A stretch of DNA of 64,000 nucleotides from JAHBNG01 sp039028975 (lineage in GTDB: Bacteria; Chloroflexota; Anaerolineae; Caldilineales; Caldilineaceae): the NCBI GenBank assembly GCA_039028975.1, contig JBCCHB010000087.1:1-64000 (forward strand), in the 5' to 3' direction. Under the pieces are notes generated by a model. That model did no database searches and had not been told where the DNA came from. It worked only from the letters and a program-made list of their open reading frames with translations. Numbering within the stretch: the stretch's first letter is position 1; every line of letters starts with the position of its first letter. A program made the translations under genes and the position numbers. Of this stretch, positions 18,686 to 28,065 are shown piece by piece.

Positions 18686-19594
18686 CTAGGAGGTCTGCAA
18701 ACTAAACTTTAGTTTCAGAAAATAACTCTGCATCAATCGCCGACCCATCTGGACGAATCGCTTTTGCTGCCAGGAATCTCGCGCCAATGAGTAATGTGCG
18801 CCGACAAGTCGTCTTTGAATTTCTGTCTTTGCATCCTTATGCAGTGCCGGAAGCGAGGCTAAAAGATCAGAGAACATCCACACCTGCATATGGTGTCCCA
18901 TCTCTAACTTTGCACGGCTATATGATAGGGTCAACCGCTGATTTGGATCCCCGTCTGAAGTCATCTCAGCTCCGATTCCACAAACGGCGCAAATGGATTG
19001 GTTAAGACCCAATTTTAAAAAGATGTGCGTATCATCCCGAAAGCGAAGCTCAGGTAGAAATCCCCCAGCGGCCACATATACAGACCGGCTAAATACGGAT
19101 GATTGAAGCATCATGGGTTGTGGATTCATCAGTGCCCATTCACTACCATCTTCAATTAGATTCACTTGAGCATTTGGTTCAAAGCCTACCGCCGCCCAGC
19201 GACTTTCGACGCCGCGATCAGGCGGATGCAACGTATCTGCAAAATAGTAATTCGCTCGGCCATCAGTTTGCTCAATAGCAGATAGCATTCGTTGAAGATG
19301 CTCTAGGTGCCAAAAATCATCCGAATCAAGGAGGGCAACCCACTCTGAGGATGCTGATCGTATGCCGCGATCGCGCGCAACAGCTGATCCCGAATTCTCT
19401 TGAAATATAGAATGAATTTTGCTGCCATACCCTTCCAGGATAGCTCTTGTGCCATCTGTGGAACCATCGTCAACGACAATGATTTCATCTGGCGGGTTGC
19501 TTTGATTCAATGCACTTTCGATTGCTCGTTGAATTAGGTCTTCCCGATTATATGTCGGAATGACAACGCTAATGTTTGCTGCCTTTATAGTCAT
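18686..19594 (-). CDS. glycosyltransferase, GT2 type
   Basis: 302 residues, GT-A fold. The N-terminus SVVIPTYNREDLIQRAIESA, then IIVVDDGSTDGT, is the classic GT2 nucleotide-binding start. LLDSDDFW (about 88-95) supplies the D-x-D metal motif. No transmembrane helix. Transfers a sugar from a nucleotide donor during repeat-unit assembly; donor unknown. The lack of a clear ribosome binding site and the close spacing suggest reading from the operon transcript. Confidence 0.88.
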   Translation of the reverse strand: MTIKAANISVVIPTYNREDLIQRAIESALNQSNPPDEIIVVDDGSTDGTRAILEGYGSKIHSIFQENSGSAVARDRGIRSASSEWVALLDSDDFWHLEHLQRMLSAIEQTDGRANYYFADTLHPPDRGVESRWAAVGFEPNAQVNLIEDGSEWALMNPQPMMLQSSVFSRSVYVAAGGFLPELRFRDDTHIFLKLGLNQSICAVCGIGAEMTSDGDPNQRLTLSYSRAKLEMGHHMQVWMFSDLLASLPALHKDAKTEIQRRLVGAHYSLARDSWQQKRFVQMGRRLMQSYFLKLKFSLQTS

Positions 19595-19744
19595 AGTAAT
19601 TATCTAACAAAAAAGTAGGGAGGGTATGTATACAGCGCGACCATTGCCTGCTTATACCATCCCTCCCTATATTTACTGGTATACCTTTGGTGACGTACCC
19701 AATTATCTAATGTAACGATTCAAAAGCTATTGGAACAGATGAGA

Positions 19745-20647
19745 TTAGCTATATCCAAGGAGCTGCCTGCTCGCCCAGACAAGGTCTTTACGTAGGTGTT
19801 GACGACGACGAATCGTCCATCGAAATAGATGTTTGTAACAGAGCAGCCGTTCTTGTAGTGAAATTGGCACACGCAAGGGAACCATCAGCATCTCATATAG
19901 TTGACGCCAGTTGGGGAAGACTAACTTCTGAGCCAACTTTGGATCAAACCATGCTGCTCTCATATGGCGCGTTGGGTTAGCGGTAACCGAGCCCTTTTCG
20001 TGAAGACGGTGGTAGAAAAGAGATTCAGCAATCTCATGAAATGGGCCGTGCAGCCCTAACTCTGCTAACAATGTTCTATCTGAGTCCGTGTAGTTGTCAA
20101 TGAGCTTTGTACAGGCAAGAATATCCTTTCGGATTAGCCCGAACACTTCTTCACAGTTATGGCTACCCCGTACCTCACTTAAACCGCGAAAACGTTCATT
20201 TGGCCTCTGCCGAGTAGAGTTTACCGTAGAGCGTTTGACTTCTAGTTCACGTCCATCGGCATCAATATCAACAACCCAAGAAAAAGCAAGTACTACTTCG
20301 GGATGATTTTCGAGGATAGTGACTGACTTTTCTAATAGGGTAGGTGCAAGATAATCATCCGCGGCCAACCAACGAAAATACTCACCCGTTGCTAGTTCAA
20401 AGGTGCGGTTGTAATTCCAAGAAGCGCCTCGGTTTACGTCACTTCTATAATAGCGAATCCGTTCATCTTTCTCTGCAAATTCTCGGCAAATCGTTTCTGT
20501 TCTATCTGTTGATCCATTATCAGAGATAATTAACTCAAAATTCGTATGTCCTTGTTGCAAGACAGATTCAATAGCTTCATGAAGAAAAGGTTCGCCATTA
20601 TAGACAGGCAAACCAATAGTTACTTTAGATGGTAATTTGGCATTCAT
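19745..20647 (-). CDS. glycosyltransferase, GT2 type
   Basis: 300 residues. The start VTIGLPVYNGEPFLHEAIES, the motif LIISDNGSTDRTE and the metal site WLAADDYL (about 93-100) identify a GT-A, GT2 enzyme. It is not closely alike to the GT2 at 18686 beyond these motifs. The C-terminal 100 residues are basic and Trp/Arg rich, suggesting peripheral membrane attachment. Donor and acceptor unknown. The 390-base gap upstream contains the expanded repeat copy 4. Confidence 0.87.
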   Translation of the reverse strand: MNAKLPSKVTIGLPVYNGEPFLHEAIESVLQQGHTNFELIISDNGSTDRTETICREFAEKDERIRYYRSDVNRGASWNYNRTFELATGEYFRWLAADDYLAPTLLEKSVTILENHPEVVLAFSWVVDIDADGRELEVKRSTVNSTRQRPNERFRGLSEVRGSHNCEEVFGLIRKDILACTKLIDNYTDSDRTLLAELGLHGPFHEIAESLFYHRLHEKGSVTANPTRHMRAAWFDPKLAQKLVFPNWRQLYEMLMVPLRVPISLQERLLCYKHLFRWTIRRRQHLRKDLVWASRQLLGYS

Positions 20648-20759
20648 TCTTGACTCTATAATCTATATTTATGGATGTAATGTTCCAGTATCACCTAGCT
20701 GCTGTAATAGAAACAAGATGATTAGTGATATCTGAATTATTACTATTCCTAAATCTACT

Positions 20760-21038
20760 TATACTCGGCGCTGTTTGAAAAGAGGTGCTTTTTCTATCTA
20801 GGCTCTAGTGACATTTTGGTCTATTCTCAGTAGTTTTTCATGGATCAAGATGCACCACGAAGGATGAAAAAGTCCTGCTAATCTACCTGAATCCTTATCC
20901 TATTTTCAGGACGGACATTCATTCATCCAACTGCACCATGGAAGGATGGAAATCGGTCAGTCTTCCTCTCAGATGAGCGGGCTTATTTTCAGAGTAGGGT
21001 AGAGCTAAAAAACACCTATTTTCAAAATAGCCGCAGCT
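20760..21038 (+). repeat. palindromic intergenic repeat (type A), copy 4, expanded to ~280 bp
   Basis: The outer arms are those of the family: TATACTCGGCGCTGTTTG with GAAAAGAGGTGCTTTTT at the left, and AAAAAACACCTATTTTC with CAAAATAGCCGCAGCTTA at the right. The arms still pair. Between them lie about 200 bp instead of about 20, including a diverged direct repeat (TGCACCACGAAGGATG at 20851; TGCACCATGGAAGGATG at 20932) and a second left-end-like CTATTCTCAG at 20821. It may be two elements merged, or a longer parent of the short copies. The right end supplies the stop codon of the gene at 21038-22204. Confidence 0.75.
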
Positions 21039-22204
21039 TAATTCGGCAGGTTAATTGTTTCTTGCATGATTTTATCACCGAGAAACACTGCTTGATTCGT
21101 CAATCGTGCATATAATGCCTGATATTGTCGTACAATTTCATCCCAACGATATTCCACATCCACATGGGCTTTGGCATCTCGAGCAAGTTGTTCCATCTTC
21201 TGAGGATTTTCTAGCGCCCACAGAATCTGACGGCGCAAGTCATCCACATCAGCAGAGTGAAAGAAACGAGCTTGCTGAGGTAATACATTCGTATTCTCTG
21301 CAATGTCGCTACAAAGTACTGGTGCCCCTACCTCAGCGGCCTCCAGTAGCATCATAGACATAGCCTCTACTGTAGAAGGAAAGACAAAGAAGCGACAAAG
21401 GCGAAGTAGCCCCATCAGCGTGGCCTTGTCAGCAATAAACGGTACAAAGTGTACCCTGTCGTCAGCAAGCGCTTCAAGATGCTGCTTATATTCTGGCATA
21501 TGAGAAGCATCTCCAACAACCAATACTTTGACATCTGTATCGATCTGTTGCATGGCTTCTAAGAGGAAGTGACAGCCTTTTGTCCCAATAATACGTCCGG
21601 CAGCAAAGAAGATATAATTTTCCTCTTGCAGACCAATTTCCTCTAAGATGGCTTTGGCCGCAGCAATATCAATTTTTTCTACCGAATTTACCCCATTTGG
21701 AATGTAATGTACCTGTCGATGCGTCATTTCTTGATAATGTTCTGCCAAAGGCTTAGATACACTTGTAATCTCATTTGATATATGGACAAAAGGATATTCA
21801 GTAAGCTGTATAGCCAATTTTGCCCACTTACTCCACTTATCACGCAATTGAGCTGCACCGTGGGAAGTTGAGAGTACTTTATAACGAAGACGAAGGAAGG
21901 GTACAATAAAACAGGCTTCTACGTTATGTACATGAATTAAATCATATCGTCTAAATAAAAGTGCATGTAGGGCAGCAAACAGAAAGAGAAGCGGTGCATG
22001 AAAATATTTCCCTGGAATTGTGAAAATACGAACGAGATCGACTCCAGGTATAACCGTTTTGGACGGAACCGTTCTAGCACAGCAATAAACGACAGGTTGA
22101 TATAAGTCCCGATTTAGCCCTTGAACAATCCCTTCAACGACTCGGTCTGCTCCAGCTTTGGAAGGCAGCCCCTTAATTCCAATATAGGCAATTTGCTTTT
22201 TCAT
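21038..22204 (-). CDS. glycosyltransferase, GT4 type
   Basis: 388 residues from the ATG at 22204. That start has AGGGG 9 bases upstream; the ATGs at 22213 and 22210 sit on top of it. Motifs are IGIKGLPSKAGADRVVEGI at the N-terminus (a variant of the G-x-R-G-I-P family opening), FFAAGRIIGTKGCHFLLEA, and the donor-site segment FVFPSTVEAMSMMLLEAAEVGAP. GT-B fold, cytoplasmic. It probably adds a sugar in repeat-unit synthesis. Its TAA stop lies in the terminal bases of repeat copy 4, so the C-terminus (TINLPN) may have been reshaped by the repeat. Confidence 0.85.
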   Translation of the reverse strand: MKKQIAYIGIKGLPSKAGADRVVEGIVQGLNRDLYQPVVYCCARTVPSKTVIPGVDLVRIFTIPGKYFHAPLLFLFAALHALLFRRYDLIHVHNVEACFIVPFLRLRYKVLSTSHGAAQLRDKWSKWAKLAIQLTEYPFVHISNEITSVSKPLAEHYQEMTHRQVHYIPNGVNSVEKIDIAAAKAILEEIGLQEENYIFFAAGRIIGTKGCHFLLEAMQQIDTDVKVLVVGDASHMPEYKQHLEALADDRVHFVPFIADKATLMGLLRLCRFFVFPSTVEAMSMMLLEAAEVGAPVLCSDIAENTNVLPQQARFFHSADVDDLRRQILWALENPQKMEQLARDAKAHVDVEYRWDEIVRQYQALYARLTNQAVFLGDKIMQETINLPN

Positions 22205-22213
22205 GAACATCAT

Positions 22214-22581
22214 CCCCTAAATAACAGCTTGACCCACGGTTTAGAATATACGGTTTAACGATTCCTCAAGATGACAATTGTGACTAGACAATAATTGCGG
22301 AGGACAAAAATCAGATGCAGATTGTACAGCAATGCATCTTCCTAACCATGAATGCAATTTGACTATTCGAGATGTGCTTGAGGATGCATATAGATATTTA
22401 GCAAAGTTTTGTGCTGACTACAAGCTCCAAATTGGCCAAGTTGCGGTATTTAGAGCTACAGGCAGGTCATATCTAGATATCTATATGTATTTCAGAGATC
22501 TGGTTGCATTGTTTTCTCGATGTCTCTGTGGCATCGATGACAATTCACCGATTGCGCAGAGACAGTGAGCATCGATATAGT
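22214..22581. other. gene-free stretch with hairpins
   Basis: A plus-strand frame of 78 codons (22332-22568) has no ribosome binding site and no recognisable domain; I treat it as non-coding. Near the stop codon at 22582 there are nested inverted repeats (TCGATG...CATCGA, and TCTCTG...CAGAGA, within 22516-22579) that could form a hairpin at the end of the minus-strand message. No T tract follows. Confidence 0.35.
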
Positions 22582-23823
22582 CTACTGAAATTGCGATTGT
22601 CTAAGCAACCGCTGATAAAGCGCTAAGGTTTGTTGGTAGTGGGTAGTAGGGTTATTATGCGTTTCAACGTGCGCTCTACAATTTTGACCCATGCGAATCA
22701 GGTTTTCCCGATTGCTGAGTAAGCTTAGAATCGAAATTTCTAACTGTTGCTGATTCCCTGATTCAAAGAGCATTCCCGTATGGTTATCCTGAACTAATTC
22801 TGGAATTCCTCCGATATTAGCACCTACAACTGGTGTTCCAGAAGCAAATGCCTCGATTACGCTCATCGGATTGTTCTCGTACCATTCAGATGGTGTTACC
22901 ATAAAAGACGCCTTCTGTATTAGAGGTATCAGCTTCTCCTTAGGCAAATGTCCTAAGAAGGTTACATTATATATATCGTTATTCCGAACGAAATCCTTCA
23001 GGTCATCTTCTAATTCGCCATTTCCGGCTATATAGAGGTGGGATTGGTTGATGTTTTTCATGGCTTGTACCAATGTTCTGATCCCTTTTTCTGGGACCAG
23101 CCGGCCACAAAAAACGAAGTAGTCTTCTGGCTCATAGCAGGGTGTAAAATCATCTATGTTAATAAAGTTAGGTAGATGAACGATGGGATTCTGTATCCCA
23201 TAAGATTCCACCTTTTCTTTCAAAAACTGGCTTGGTGAAATAAAATGGTCCACATGTTTTTCATAGATTTGCATACCCTTGTGAACGTACGCTTCAACAG
23301 CAGCCAAAAAACTAGCTGGCAATGAACCGCGTTTGCATCGGTTGAGCATCACATTGTAGTATCGATGCCCACGACACTTTTCACAGACCGAATTACCTGA
23401 AACGAATGATGTGTTTGGACAGATAAGTTTGTAGTCATGAAGCGTCTGGACAATCGGGATACCGAAACGCTTAATGGCTGGTAAGATTGATGGGGATGTC
23501 TCGTGAGCAATACCATGAATATGGGCGATATCGGGTTGGGTATCTTCGATTAGTTCGGTCACTTTTCGGTTGGCCTCCCGAGAATAAATGACCCGTTCCA
23601 TTACTTCTAACTTGGATTTGACACCTCCTTCTTTAAGCTTGGTCGGAAAGTCAATCTGGCTCATGAAATAGTCACTATATTTAGATGCCAAATTACGTTC
23701 GTCAGACATACAGAAAGGAACCACCGTATGGCCGTTCGCTTCCAAAATTGCAGATAACTCAAAAAAACAGCGTTCAGCACCCCCGCGCAGGTAATGAAAG
23801 CTGTTGCACATTAGTATTTTCAT
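22582..23823 (-). CDS. glycosyltransferase, GT4 type, with Cys-rich loop
   Basis: 413 residues. The opening MKILMCNSFHYLRGGAERCF carries the G-G-A-E acceptor-side motif. VFCGRLVPEKGIRTLVQAM and PSEWYENNPMSVIEAFASGTP form the donor site. Between residues about 130 and 165 a loop CPNTSF...CEKCRG...CKRG has four Cys. This loop recurs in one GT4 subfamily and may bind zinc (family knowledge plus inference). It overlaps the upstream GT gene by 4 bases (ATGA), so the two are translationally coupled. Confidence 0.88.
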   Translation of the reverse strand: MKILMCNSFHYLRGGAERCFFELSAILEANGHTVVPFCMSDERNLASKYSDYFMSQIDFPTKLKEGGVKSKLEVMERVIYSREANRKVTELIEDTQPDIAHIHGIAHETSPSILPAIKRFGIPIVQTLHDYKLICPNTSFVSGNSVCEKCRGHRYYNVMLNRCKRGSLPASFLAAVEAYVHKGMQIYEKHVDHFISPSQFLKEKVESYGIQNPIVHLPNFINIDDFTPCYEPEDYFVFCGRLVPEKGIRTLVQAMKNINQSHLYIAGNGELEDDLKDFVRNNDIYNVTFLGHLPKEKLIPLIQKASFMVTPSEWYENNPMSVIEAFASGTPVVGANIGGIPELVQDNHTGMLFESGNQQQLEISILSLLSNRENLIRMGQNCRAHVETHNNPTTHYQQTLALYQRLLRQSQFQ

Positions 23824-25019
23824 AATGTTCTTAAATTCTCATCCGGAGCAATATGAGCCTCTACTTGGCTCGCATTAAGTCCGTTAAGCAGCGCATTTTC
23901 TAACTTCTGGCTAGCAGCCTGCCAACTCCATTGAGCAGCTGCCCCTATTGCTGAATCCCCTAAACTTGGTAATGAATCTTTTTGTTCCCAAATTTGGTGC
24001 AGTGTTTGCAATATGACGTCATCACTGACTTCATCTACCCAAAATGCATACTCACCTTGACCTACCACATGAGTATGGCAGATATTGGTGGTCGCCAAAA
24101 TGGGCAATCCTGCAGCCAGATACTCGAAGATTTTAATCGGGCTGGATGCTTCGTATTTGGTATCCCCTGGTTCTGGCAAAGATGTTACTCCAACATGGGC
24201 ACGAGCCAACATAGATGGGACTTCGCTGTGGGCAATAGGTTCTAGTAAAGAGATACACCCTTTACTTTCTTCAACAAACGGTTTTATCTTTTCTTCTTCC
24301 GGCCCACTACCAACAAAGGTTAAATTGAAGTTCATTCCTTCCTCATTGGCACGTATGACTGCACGGCATAAGGGGATTGGATTCCTTTTCTGTAGTAGAA
24401 TGCCTAAATACATCAAATGTATAGGCTCGTCTTTTTGTGGCCATCTCCGATTATCTGAAGCTGTTTGATAGCGTTTTGGCTCGACCCCAGATGGCCAGAT
24501 ACCCCAAAGTTGCTCCTCAGGAATTTTGATTAATTTGGCCATTTGTGGCGTTATTGTGGTCTGCCCATCAAATGCAAAAGGCGCTAAAGAGTAGACGAAC
24601 TGGTAAAATGCCATTCGCAAACGAGCTTTAATGCTTCCTTGTGTAATGTCCATCAGATCCCTTGTATCCATAACCAAGAGAGGGCCATCCTTACGGAGAA
24701 TGGCTCGATATAGAATCAATGGAAGCATCCACAGGGCTGAAATTTGGTGAAATAGGATGAAGTCAGCTTCGTTAAACTGATTCCACAAGAAACGGAGAAC
24801 ACGGAGGTGGTATAGCGATTGCCCTAAAAAATAGGTATTGGGCCAGGGGAAACAAATAATTTCTGTATCATTTACTTGATGATTTCCATCAGGCCCGAAG
24901 CCAATTAACTGAACGTCCCAACCAGAATGCCGAAGCTCTCTTGTCGTGACCAGCCAAGTGGCAACGTCTAAAGTTTCAAATGGATTAATCGTGGATACCC
25001 AGATCAAACGTCGGTTCAC
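23820..25019 (-). CDS. glycosyltransferase, GT4-like
   Basis: 399 residues. Starts with GTG at 25019; AAGGA stands 7 bases before it. The N-terminal half lacks a strong acceptor signature but contains VMDTRDLMD. The C-terminal half has MYLGILLQKRNPIPLCRAV and the donor motif SSPIKIFEYLAAGLPILATTN. GT-B fold, cytoplasmic. It is coupled to the downstream GT4 gene by a 4-base overlap, which suggests that the two act in sequence on the same intermediate. Donor sugar unknown. Confidence 0.83.
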   Translation of the reverse strand: MNRRLIWVSTINPFETLDVATWLVTTRELRHSGWDVQLIGFGPDGNHQVNDTEIICFPWPNTYFLGQSLYHLRVLRFLWNQFNEADFILFHQISALWMLPLILYRAILRKDGPLLVMDTRDLMDITQGSIKARLRMAFYQFVYSLAPFAFDGQTTITPQMAKLIKIPEEQLWGIWPSGVEPKRYQTASDNRRWPQKDEPIHLMYLGILLQKRNPIPLCRAVIRANEEGMNFNLTFVGSGPEEEKIKPFVEESKGCISLLEPIAHSEVPSMLARAHVGVTSLPEPGDTKYEASSPIKIFEYLAAGLPILATTNICHTHVVGQGEYAFWVDEVSDDVILQTLHQIWEQKDSLPSLGDSAIGAAAQWSWQAASQKLENALLNGLNASQVEAHIAPDENLRTL

Positions 25020-25077
25020 AATGAGTTCCTTTATACTGTTTACCAGTAAAATTTTCCGACTTTTATCGCTGGCTATT

Positions 25078-25162
25078 TATACTCAATCCTTGTTTGAAGA
25101 CCGTAGATTGTTCACTTTGATAAAGCGTAAGAAACCTGCGGTTTCAAAACGACCGCTGTATA
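25078..25162 (+). repeat. 85-bp palindromic intergenic repeat (type A), copy 5
   Basis: Ends are TATACTCAATCCTTGTTTG and CAAAACGACCGCTGTATA. The stem GAAGACCGTAGATT pairs with AAACCTGCGGTTTC with several G-T pairs, so the stem is weaker but conserved in place. Farther right in the same gap (25238-25267) is GGAAGC-ctaa-GCTTCC followed after 8 bases by TTTTTTT, a possible weak plus-strand terminator with no gene before it. Confidence 0.8.
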
Positions 25163-25285
25163 GATGCATCGCAAAAATGGAGGACAAATTTTATCTGGAT
25201 GACTGTTAATTGTTAGAAGACCACAATGTCTTTCTAGGGAAGCCTAAGCTTCCGAAGAATCTTTTTTTCGGGTGCAGTCTATTCG

Positions 25286-26185
25286 TTATCTCTGCCAAGC
25301 TGGTATTTTGCGCTCCAAAAGTCTTTCGATTGCATTGATGTCATCATCAACAAACCGACGCATGGCTTGGCGTAGAGGTGGGGAAAATTCCGGCTTTTCT
25401 TCTAAGGTATTTGATACATAGCTGCGCAATGAGTAACGTATGTTCTGAGGGACATACGTTCGGAGCGATTGAAAGAGATCTGTGCTGGTAATTTGACGCA
25501 CAAACTCGTACTTGAGGTAGGGAACACCAACACTCTTATGATTGTGGGAATCGTCTTGATTGTTAAAGCCATTGACAGATATATTCAGAAAATCTGCGAC
25601 CTGAGCGAGTGCGGAATTCTGATCCGCAATATACTCTTCAAAAACTAGAAGTAGAACATTTTCTCGCCCGAAAAGCTCAATGAATGGCTGAATTTGCATC
25701 CCATACCGACTACGATTTAGATATGTTGGATCTTTGAAGATTGCTTGCTCCGGTGCGCTCTTTTCAATATTCCGCACAACATTATGGGCATAAAGGGAAA
25801 CAGCTCTCTCAACTGGGTTGCGCATGATGTAGATTAATTTTAGAGCTGGATTGTAACGATAAAGTCGCTCATGGACATCTACTACCTCTGGGAAAAAGGT
25901 ATACATAGTAGAGGCCTCCCCACAAATCTGACCGTTGGCCGGTGTATAGAGGCTATGATACTCATCTAATTTGTCTTCCCAATCAACATGGCTATTAAAG
26001 AAGCCTGGCTCCTTCTCTTTACAGAAGCATACATCTGGGTGGGCCGCAAGTTGAGCGGCCAAGGTTGTTGTTCCACATTTTTGTGCGCCCACAATCATGA
26101 AATCTACCAATGCTTGGCGCCTATTCGGTGGATTTAGTTCTTCTTCAAGATGCGTATTCGATTCTTGCTCAATTTGAACAGTCAT
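25286..26185 (-). CDS. sulfotransferase (PAPS-dependent, Sulfotransfer_1/3 type)
   Basis: 299 residues. The P-loop-like 5'-phosphosulfate motif GAQKCGTT is at residues 33-40. KEPGFF follows at 58-63, as in heparan-type and bacterial sulfotransferases. The 3'-phosphate motif RNPVERAVSLYAH is at 122-134. A late P-Y-L-K-Y-E-F segment lies near residue 215. Cytoplasmic, no signal. AAGG stands 9 bases before the ATG. Within the glycosyltransferase cluster it most likely sulfates the nascent glycan or its lipid-linked unit. It differs from the enzyme at 3229 in family, so two distinct positions or acceptors are likely (inference). Confidence 0.87.
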   Translation of the reverse strand: MTVQIEQESNTHLEEELNPPNRRQALVDFMIVGAQKCGTTTLAAQLAAHPDVCFCKEKEPGFFNSHVDWEDKLDEYHSLYTPANGQICGEASTMYTFFPEVVDVHERLYRYNPALKLIYIMRNPVERAVSLYAHNVVRNIEKSAPEQAIFKDPTYLNRSRYGMQIQPFIELFGRENVLLLVFEEYIADQNSALAQVADFLNISVNGFNNQDDSHNHKSVGVPYLKYEFVRQITSTDLFQSLRTYVPQNIRYSLRSYVSNTLEEKPEFSPPLRQAMRRFVDDDINAIERLLERKIPAWQR

Positions 26186-26314
26186 AGTTTTGAACCTTAT
26201 CTGTAACGCTCAGCCAATTCTTCTTCATCACTGCTAGGCAGCAATAGTCATCATTGCTATTTGAAATTCTTGATAATGCATCTTCTAACGAAGCTGAGTC
26301 GTTACTCAAAAATC

Positions 26315-26399
26315 GCAGTAGCGTAAAAGTCACACATAGCCCGTTCAGGTAGCACGCCCCCTGCGGTTCTGCCCTTGTACTTGACTTTTACAGAACTGC
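26315..26399. repeat. 85-bp palindromic element (type C), single copy
   Basis: The left arm GCAGTAGCGTAAAAGTCA (26315-26332) and right arm TGACTTTTACAGAACTGC (26382-26399) are inverted over 18 positions with 15 matches, around a GC-rich 49-base centre. Its size equals that of the type A repeats, but its sequence is unrelated. It lies 61 bases left of copy 6, in the 469-base gap between the sulfotransferase and polymerase genes. The short open frame crossing it has no support. Confidence 0.55.
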
Positions 26400-26459
26400 C
26401 AAAAATCATTACCCCGCAACACCTTCCTCTATAGCTAAAGAACACTCGTTGTGCTCTAC

Positions 26460-26544
26460 TATACTCAGCTCCGTTTGAAAACAGGTGTTTGGTCTCTCTG
26501 GTAGAGCTTCGGAAAACACCTGTTTTCAAAACGACCGCAGTATA
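26460..26544 (+). repeat. 85-bp palindromic intergenic repeat (type A), copy 6
   Basis: Ends are TATACTCAGCTCCGTTTG and CAAAACGACCGCAGTATA, with a perfect 14-bp stem GAAAACAGGTGTTT / AAACACCTGTTTTC and the loop ggtctctctggtagagcttcgg. It is nearly identical to copy 2, 17 kb away, which argues for recent copying. I take this copy as the family reference. Confidence 0.9.
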
Positions 26545-26654
26545 ATAATAATGAATATTATCATTGGCTCGATAGGAAATTCGCGGAGTTAATCTGTCAG
26601 CAACATGGGTTTATCTGAGAAAATGTTCAATTTCATATCAGATTCTTGAAATGC

Positions 26655-28049
26655 CTATTGAATGTTACCATTATATACTGGGGACATGGGTGGACTATCT
26701 ACATGAGCTCTATGACGGAACGTATAACCAACTGCAACCCAATAGAGAATCATAACGATATTTAATCCCCAAGATTTGGTATACCAAATCCAAAAAGGCC
26801 ACATGATTGAAAAGAGAAGTAGACCATAACAGAGAATTTTGGCGTATACATCTGTATGGAGGCGAACATCATGGTAGAGCTGTAACGAATGGAAGGTTAC
26901 AAAGATGGCAAGTACACCAATACCAATAAGCCCCAACTCCTGCAATAGGACTAATATACTTGTCCCACCAGTTGTTCTACCGTAATCACTTTGTATAAGT
27001 GCTTGTCCTAGAATACCCAGCGCGGAACTATCAGCACGTGCCCCAATCCCATAGCCAAATAGTAAGGTTGTACGATCCCGTTGAATTGCATTCCAAGCAT
27101 AGGTCATGGCAAAACCACGTCCAAAATAGTAAATGCCATCTTCGGTGAGATCTGTATTTTGTAAGTATCGCTCAGTCGTCTCGAAATCCAAATACTCCTC
27201 AAGGCGTCGCGTACCACCAACATCAGCCACAAGTGTATTGTAGAGATAGAGAAAAATTGGAGCCGCTATGACAAGTCCAGCTATGATCAAGAGCGCTTGA
27301 CCAATTTTTCCATTCCGCACAACTTGAATTCCCACGCAGATCAGAGCCAACGCCAGAACTGCCACTGGAAAGATTTTCATCTCACCCAATACGCTGGATA
27401 TCACCCCTAATATGATCGCTCCTGTGAGTAACCACCAATTATTTGTAGCTAACCAATGTCCAAATGCTATGCAAGCAGCAAGTGCAATCACCATAAAAAG
27501 CGGGGCAACACCATGCCGTCCGAAAGTTCCTGCAAGATCATCACCTGGTGCTTGCCCGAGGATGAACTGAATGCCTTGAAAACCTGTCTCAAATAGAAGC
27601 AATCCGAACAGAAAATAGACGTACCGCTTGGGAAAATCAGGCAACCACCCTTGATGAAGGTATGCATAGATTCCAATCATAGGGTACTTGAACATTAGCC
27701 AGATTCCCCAAGCTGTTGCTTGCCAGCTCTGCTCTTCATGCCATGCAACGGTACCGCCCACAACGGATAGAGCAATAATGAGTAGAAATGCCGATGGAAT
27801 TTTGTCAAGCCGCAACATGAGCCAAAGACAATGGCCGATCATGGAAAGAATAATCAGATCGCCAAAGAAGCGGGCGGGACCTGGCAGAATTCGTTTCCAG
27901 ATCAGGAATGGCGTAAGTAGATCAGCCACCAATGCTGCTGCGACGAGCAGAGGCAAAAAGCGTAACCATGTCTGGAGATGATCCCAGATCGATTGTCGAG
28001 GATAACCTTTGAAGATAGATGCCGGATATGGGATTGTAGTCTGTGTCAT
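26655..28049 (-). CDS. O-antigen ligase/polymerase-like membrane protein (Wzy-type)
   Basis: 464 residues with about 11-12 hydrophobic segments. A larger extracytoplasmic loop (about 270-340) contains Arg and Asp residues (GGTRRLEEYLDFETTERYL) and then the FGYGIGARADSS segment, typical of Wzy/WaaL-type proteins. Such proteins join lipid-linked repeat units on the outer face of the membrane. The family diverges greatly, so polymerase versus ligase cannot be decided; the cluster (flippase, Wzz, starter transferase) favours polymerase. It lies 16 bases after the Wzz/BY-kinase-like gene, in one operon. Confidence 0.72.
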   Translation of the reverse strand: MTQTTIPYPASIFKGYPRQSIWDHLQTWLRFLPLLVAAALVADLLTPFLIWKRILPGPARFFGDLIILSMIGHCLWLMLRLDKIPSAFLLIIALSVVGGTVAWHEEQSWQATAWGIWLMFKYPMIGIYAYLHQGWLPDFPKRYVYFLFGLLLFETGFQGIQFILGQAPGDDLAGTFGRHGVAPLFMVIALAACIAFGHWLATNNWWLLTGAIILGVISSVLGEMKIFPVAVLALALICVGIQVVRNGKIGQALLIIAGLVIAAPIFLYLYNTLVADVGGTRRLEEYLDFETTERYLQNTDLTEDGIYYFGRGFAMTYAWNAIQRDRTTLLFGYGIGARADSSALGILGQALIQSDYGRTTGGTSILVLLQELGLIGIGVLAIFVTFHSLQLYHDVRLHTDVYAKILCYGLLLFSIMWPFWIWYTKSWGLNIVMILYWVAVGYTFRHRAHVDSPPMSPVYNGNIQ

Positions 28050-28065
28050 TGGCTAGTTCCCAGAG

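Noticed and set aside
22332..22568. 78-codon plus-strand frame between glycosyltransferase genes
   Set aside because: No ribosome binding site and opposite strand to all neighbours; composition like surrounding non-coding DNA.
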